In this document: piece after piece, positions 59,901 to 62,900 of the stretch | Layout: each line of letters opens with the position of its first letter | Position numbering within the stretch: the first letter of the stretch is position 1 | Assembly: GCA_948146395.1 (NCBI GenBank) | Contig: OX411559.1 | Location: forward strand, 32,862,715-32,926,714 | DNA length: 64,000 nt | From: Fragum whitleyi | Taxonomy: Eukaryota; Mollusca; Bivalvia; Cardiida; Cardiidae | Direction of reading: 5' to 3' | Made by a program: the position numbers and the translations under genes | Notes under the pieces: model-generated | The model's database searches: none | Told to the model about the DNA's origin: nothing | Seen by the model: the letters and a program-made list of their open reading frames with translations, nothing else

Positions 59901-62900
59901 ATTGATTTGTGGCGAGTGCTGTCACCATCGACGGCAGTTTCGTTGCGTCCCCGTTGTCATATAAATTTATAAACATGAACTGTGAAATTCCTATCGGTTT
60001 GTCGGCTACGATGTAGGCTGACAGACCCCAGTCTATTCGTCTTATATTCGAATCTCCGGCTAGCGGCACAACAAAGGGAGAGAATCCTAAGATTTCGATG
60101 GAGGTGTTATCGTTCTTGGTGACGATGTTGATTATGTCCCCGTTGTCATTTTGGTCATTAGGCATCACCAGATAACTCGTCCCCCATTTGTTAATCGGCA
60201 GAAGCTGTTCGACAAAATGGCCGACTTTGCTCGTGTTGAAAGCCGGCACATTCCTGGCGCCGGCGAAAACGGCAATGGTCTTGTCGGAGGAGATATACGT
60301 ACCCGACAGGTCATGCTTGCTCTCTATATGCAGAATATCCATAGAGCTCAGACTGAACGGGATCGACGTTCCGACGGGAATGTAATCGCCGGAACCGGAA
60401 GTCGAAGTGCAAGAAGCGTTGCCCGAAAACTGCCTCGGGAATCGTACGTTTATAGACGCGTCCTCGGTTGCCAGGACGGAGAATTGACACACGCCACCGG
60501 TGTGGCAGTACGTGATTACGTAATATTCGTTTCCAAGGTGACCTTCCTTGAAGGCCAAATACCCCTCGCGTCCGACTGGGTCCTGTAATTAGAGGTGTAG
60601 AAAATAAAACGCTGGTGTCTTTATATATCAATTTGGTCTAGGTTGGGTAATTAACAAATATTATTTCATAATTTAATTTATTTAGCTTTATTTGACGATA
60701 TATAGGCCGACCCAAATAAACGGATCGACGGCTCAGGGCGAAATAATTGTAACTGCCTATAAGCATATAGGCAGTAACAATTGTAGCGCGCTGAACCAGC
60801 GAAATGACGCCATGGCGTAGTCGCGCGATTTCATGCAAAATGACGTTTTTAAGAAAAGAATCATTTTTGGGGGACGTTTCTACGTCACCCAAGTGTTAGT
60901 ACTACGTGAGAACAATCCTGTCAGTTGTTAATAGCTTTTAAAAAATTGTAACGGCTTTGGTTCAATTTTTTTTTTTTCTTACAAGACTTACCTTCGCTCG
61001 ACAACTGTACATTTTGAAAATGGCACTATTCAAGAATTCTATACAATGAGAATATTAAATAAAGACATCTATTAAATGAGAAATCATCTTCAAATCCTAG
61101 ACCACGGGATTTTTTGTTTCGCGCAAGAATGCTATTTATAGAAAAGGCGGTGATTCGCCTATTGGGTTTTTCCGTGGTGTAAGGGGGATAATCAAAGCAC
61201 TGAAGTACTGAAGGTGGACGTTTCTGGTGGCATTGAAGTGACAAGAACGAGAAGAAGGGGGAAACTATACATGTAAATGTGTGGTGAATGTAAAATAGGG
61301 AGACCCTGAAGGAAAACGAATCTTTCACTCATTAATTCGAAAATTGTTCCAAATGGTTTTAAAAATCATACCCAAGCGGTATTTTTGCATCTTCTCCAAC
61401 GAACGCACCTTTGGTTATTTAATTGCTATAATCGCTGAAAAAACTAAGGGTATAGCACAATGCAAATATACTGTCTGCTTCTATTTGTCCCACGCTATCA
61501 AATTAGGTCGGTTTGTTTCTTTCTTTCTTTTATTGCATGGGTAACGGAAAACGATCGCATTCGCAAAGAAGTTTCCTACCCTGGATATTAAAGAGCAATA
61601 CCTTCCGAGATGGTACATCCCAAGGGGAAATACTCATAGACTGGTCCCTGTGTCGACTGTCATTAAAGCCTCATACATGAGTCGACAGTAGGACCAGTCT
61701 AAAATACTGAGTGCCTTTCTCGGGAGGTTTTGCGCTTTACCGGGCCCATAGACCAAACTAGTGACGTCAGATACCGTTCGTGATGTACGGAGTTACGACA
61801 TTGATTCTCCGGACAACTTCAAGCAATAAAAAGCCATTTTGGACATGCATACATTGTCTACATCTAAAAAGTTGATGTATTTTCCATAGCATTTGACCTG
61901 CCCATAGCGGTCCCGGGTATAGCGGATTTCTAATCAGCCGTTCAACCCAATTTTGAAATATTAAGAACACGGGAACGATGCCTATTTTTGACAATCTCTA
62001 GGTCTTTCATTCATTTTCTTTCTTCCAAATGCTGACAAGTATACCAGAAATATTCGTTTTCCCATTAATGATTTATGATGTTTTTAACCAAGCTTCGTGA
62101 AAAAATATGAGAAGAATCAACACAAGCAAAACAGTGTCTTGCAATTCATATTTCATCGAATACACTACATTTAGATAAAGAATTGTAGGCCTACGTTTTG
62201 AGACATAAAATTTCAATGATATCATTAACCTTGAAGCCGCAGCTGTTTTTGCGAGATTGCATTTGTTCCTTATCAATATAGTTGTTTGGTGCTATTTGCG
62301 GATATGCATATGAAAGTTACTAATCTATGACGAATTCTCATTAGCACACTCTTAGTTACTTTAAATTTAGAGTCAATTTTATATTAAATGTGAAGTAAAC
62401 AGCTCATGCGGATTAAAGAGGGTTGGATGCCCCTGATAATTATGTGACCTGCCATTCAAAAAGGAACGACATGGGTATCGCGTAAAATATTTTTGGAAAT
62501 GCGACCACTGGTTGACCGGCACCGATCTTTTTTTTTCAAATTCTTTTCGGGTGCTCCTTTTTATGTGTGACGGGTCGCACATATTTCATTTATAAACAAA
62601 ATTAACCTAAGGTGTTAATGTCGTATTTCATTCGTATTTTGAACCGTAAATATGGGCTTAACAAAAAGAAGTCAAAAAACCATTGTAATTCCTATAAAGT
62701 TTGCATTAACATTGAAACTTGCCGATATTGGGTCGATCCATTTTACATTTATAACATGTTTACATGGATAATTTCTTTTCGTCTCATTTTATATTCATCA
62801 CAATGCCACCAGAAACGTCCACCTCCAGTGCCTTCAGCGCTTTGTTTTTTTTTATGAAAGAAATAGAATAACTGTTTGATTTCCGTGTAAGATCGAACAA

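Noticed and set aside
60151..60588. Plus-strand frame of 145 codons opposite exon w2
   Set aside because: Shadow of w2; it has no domain or splice support, whereas the minus frame is a recognisable IgGFc-like exon.
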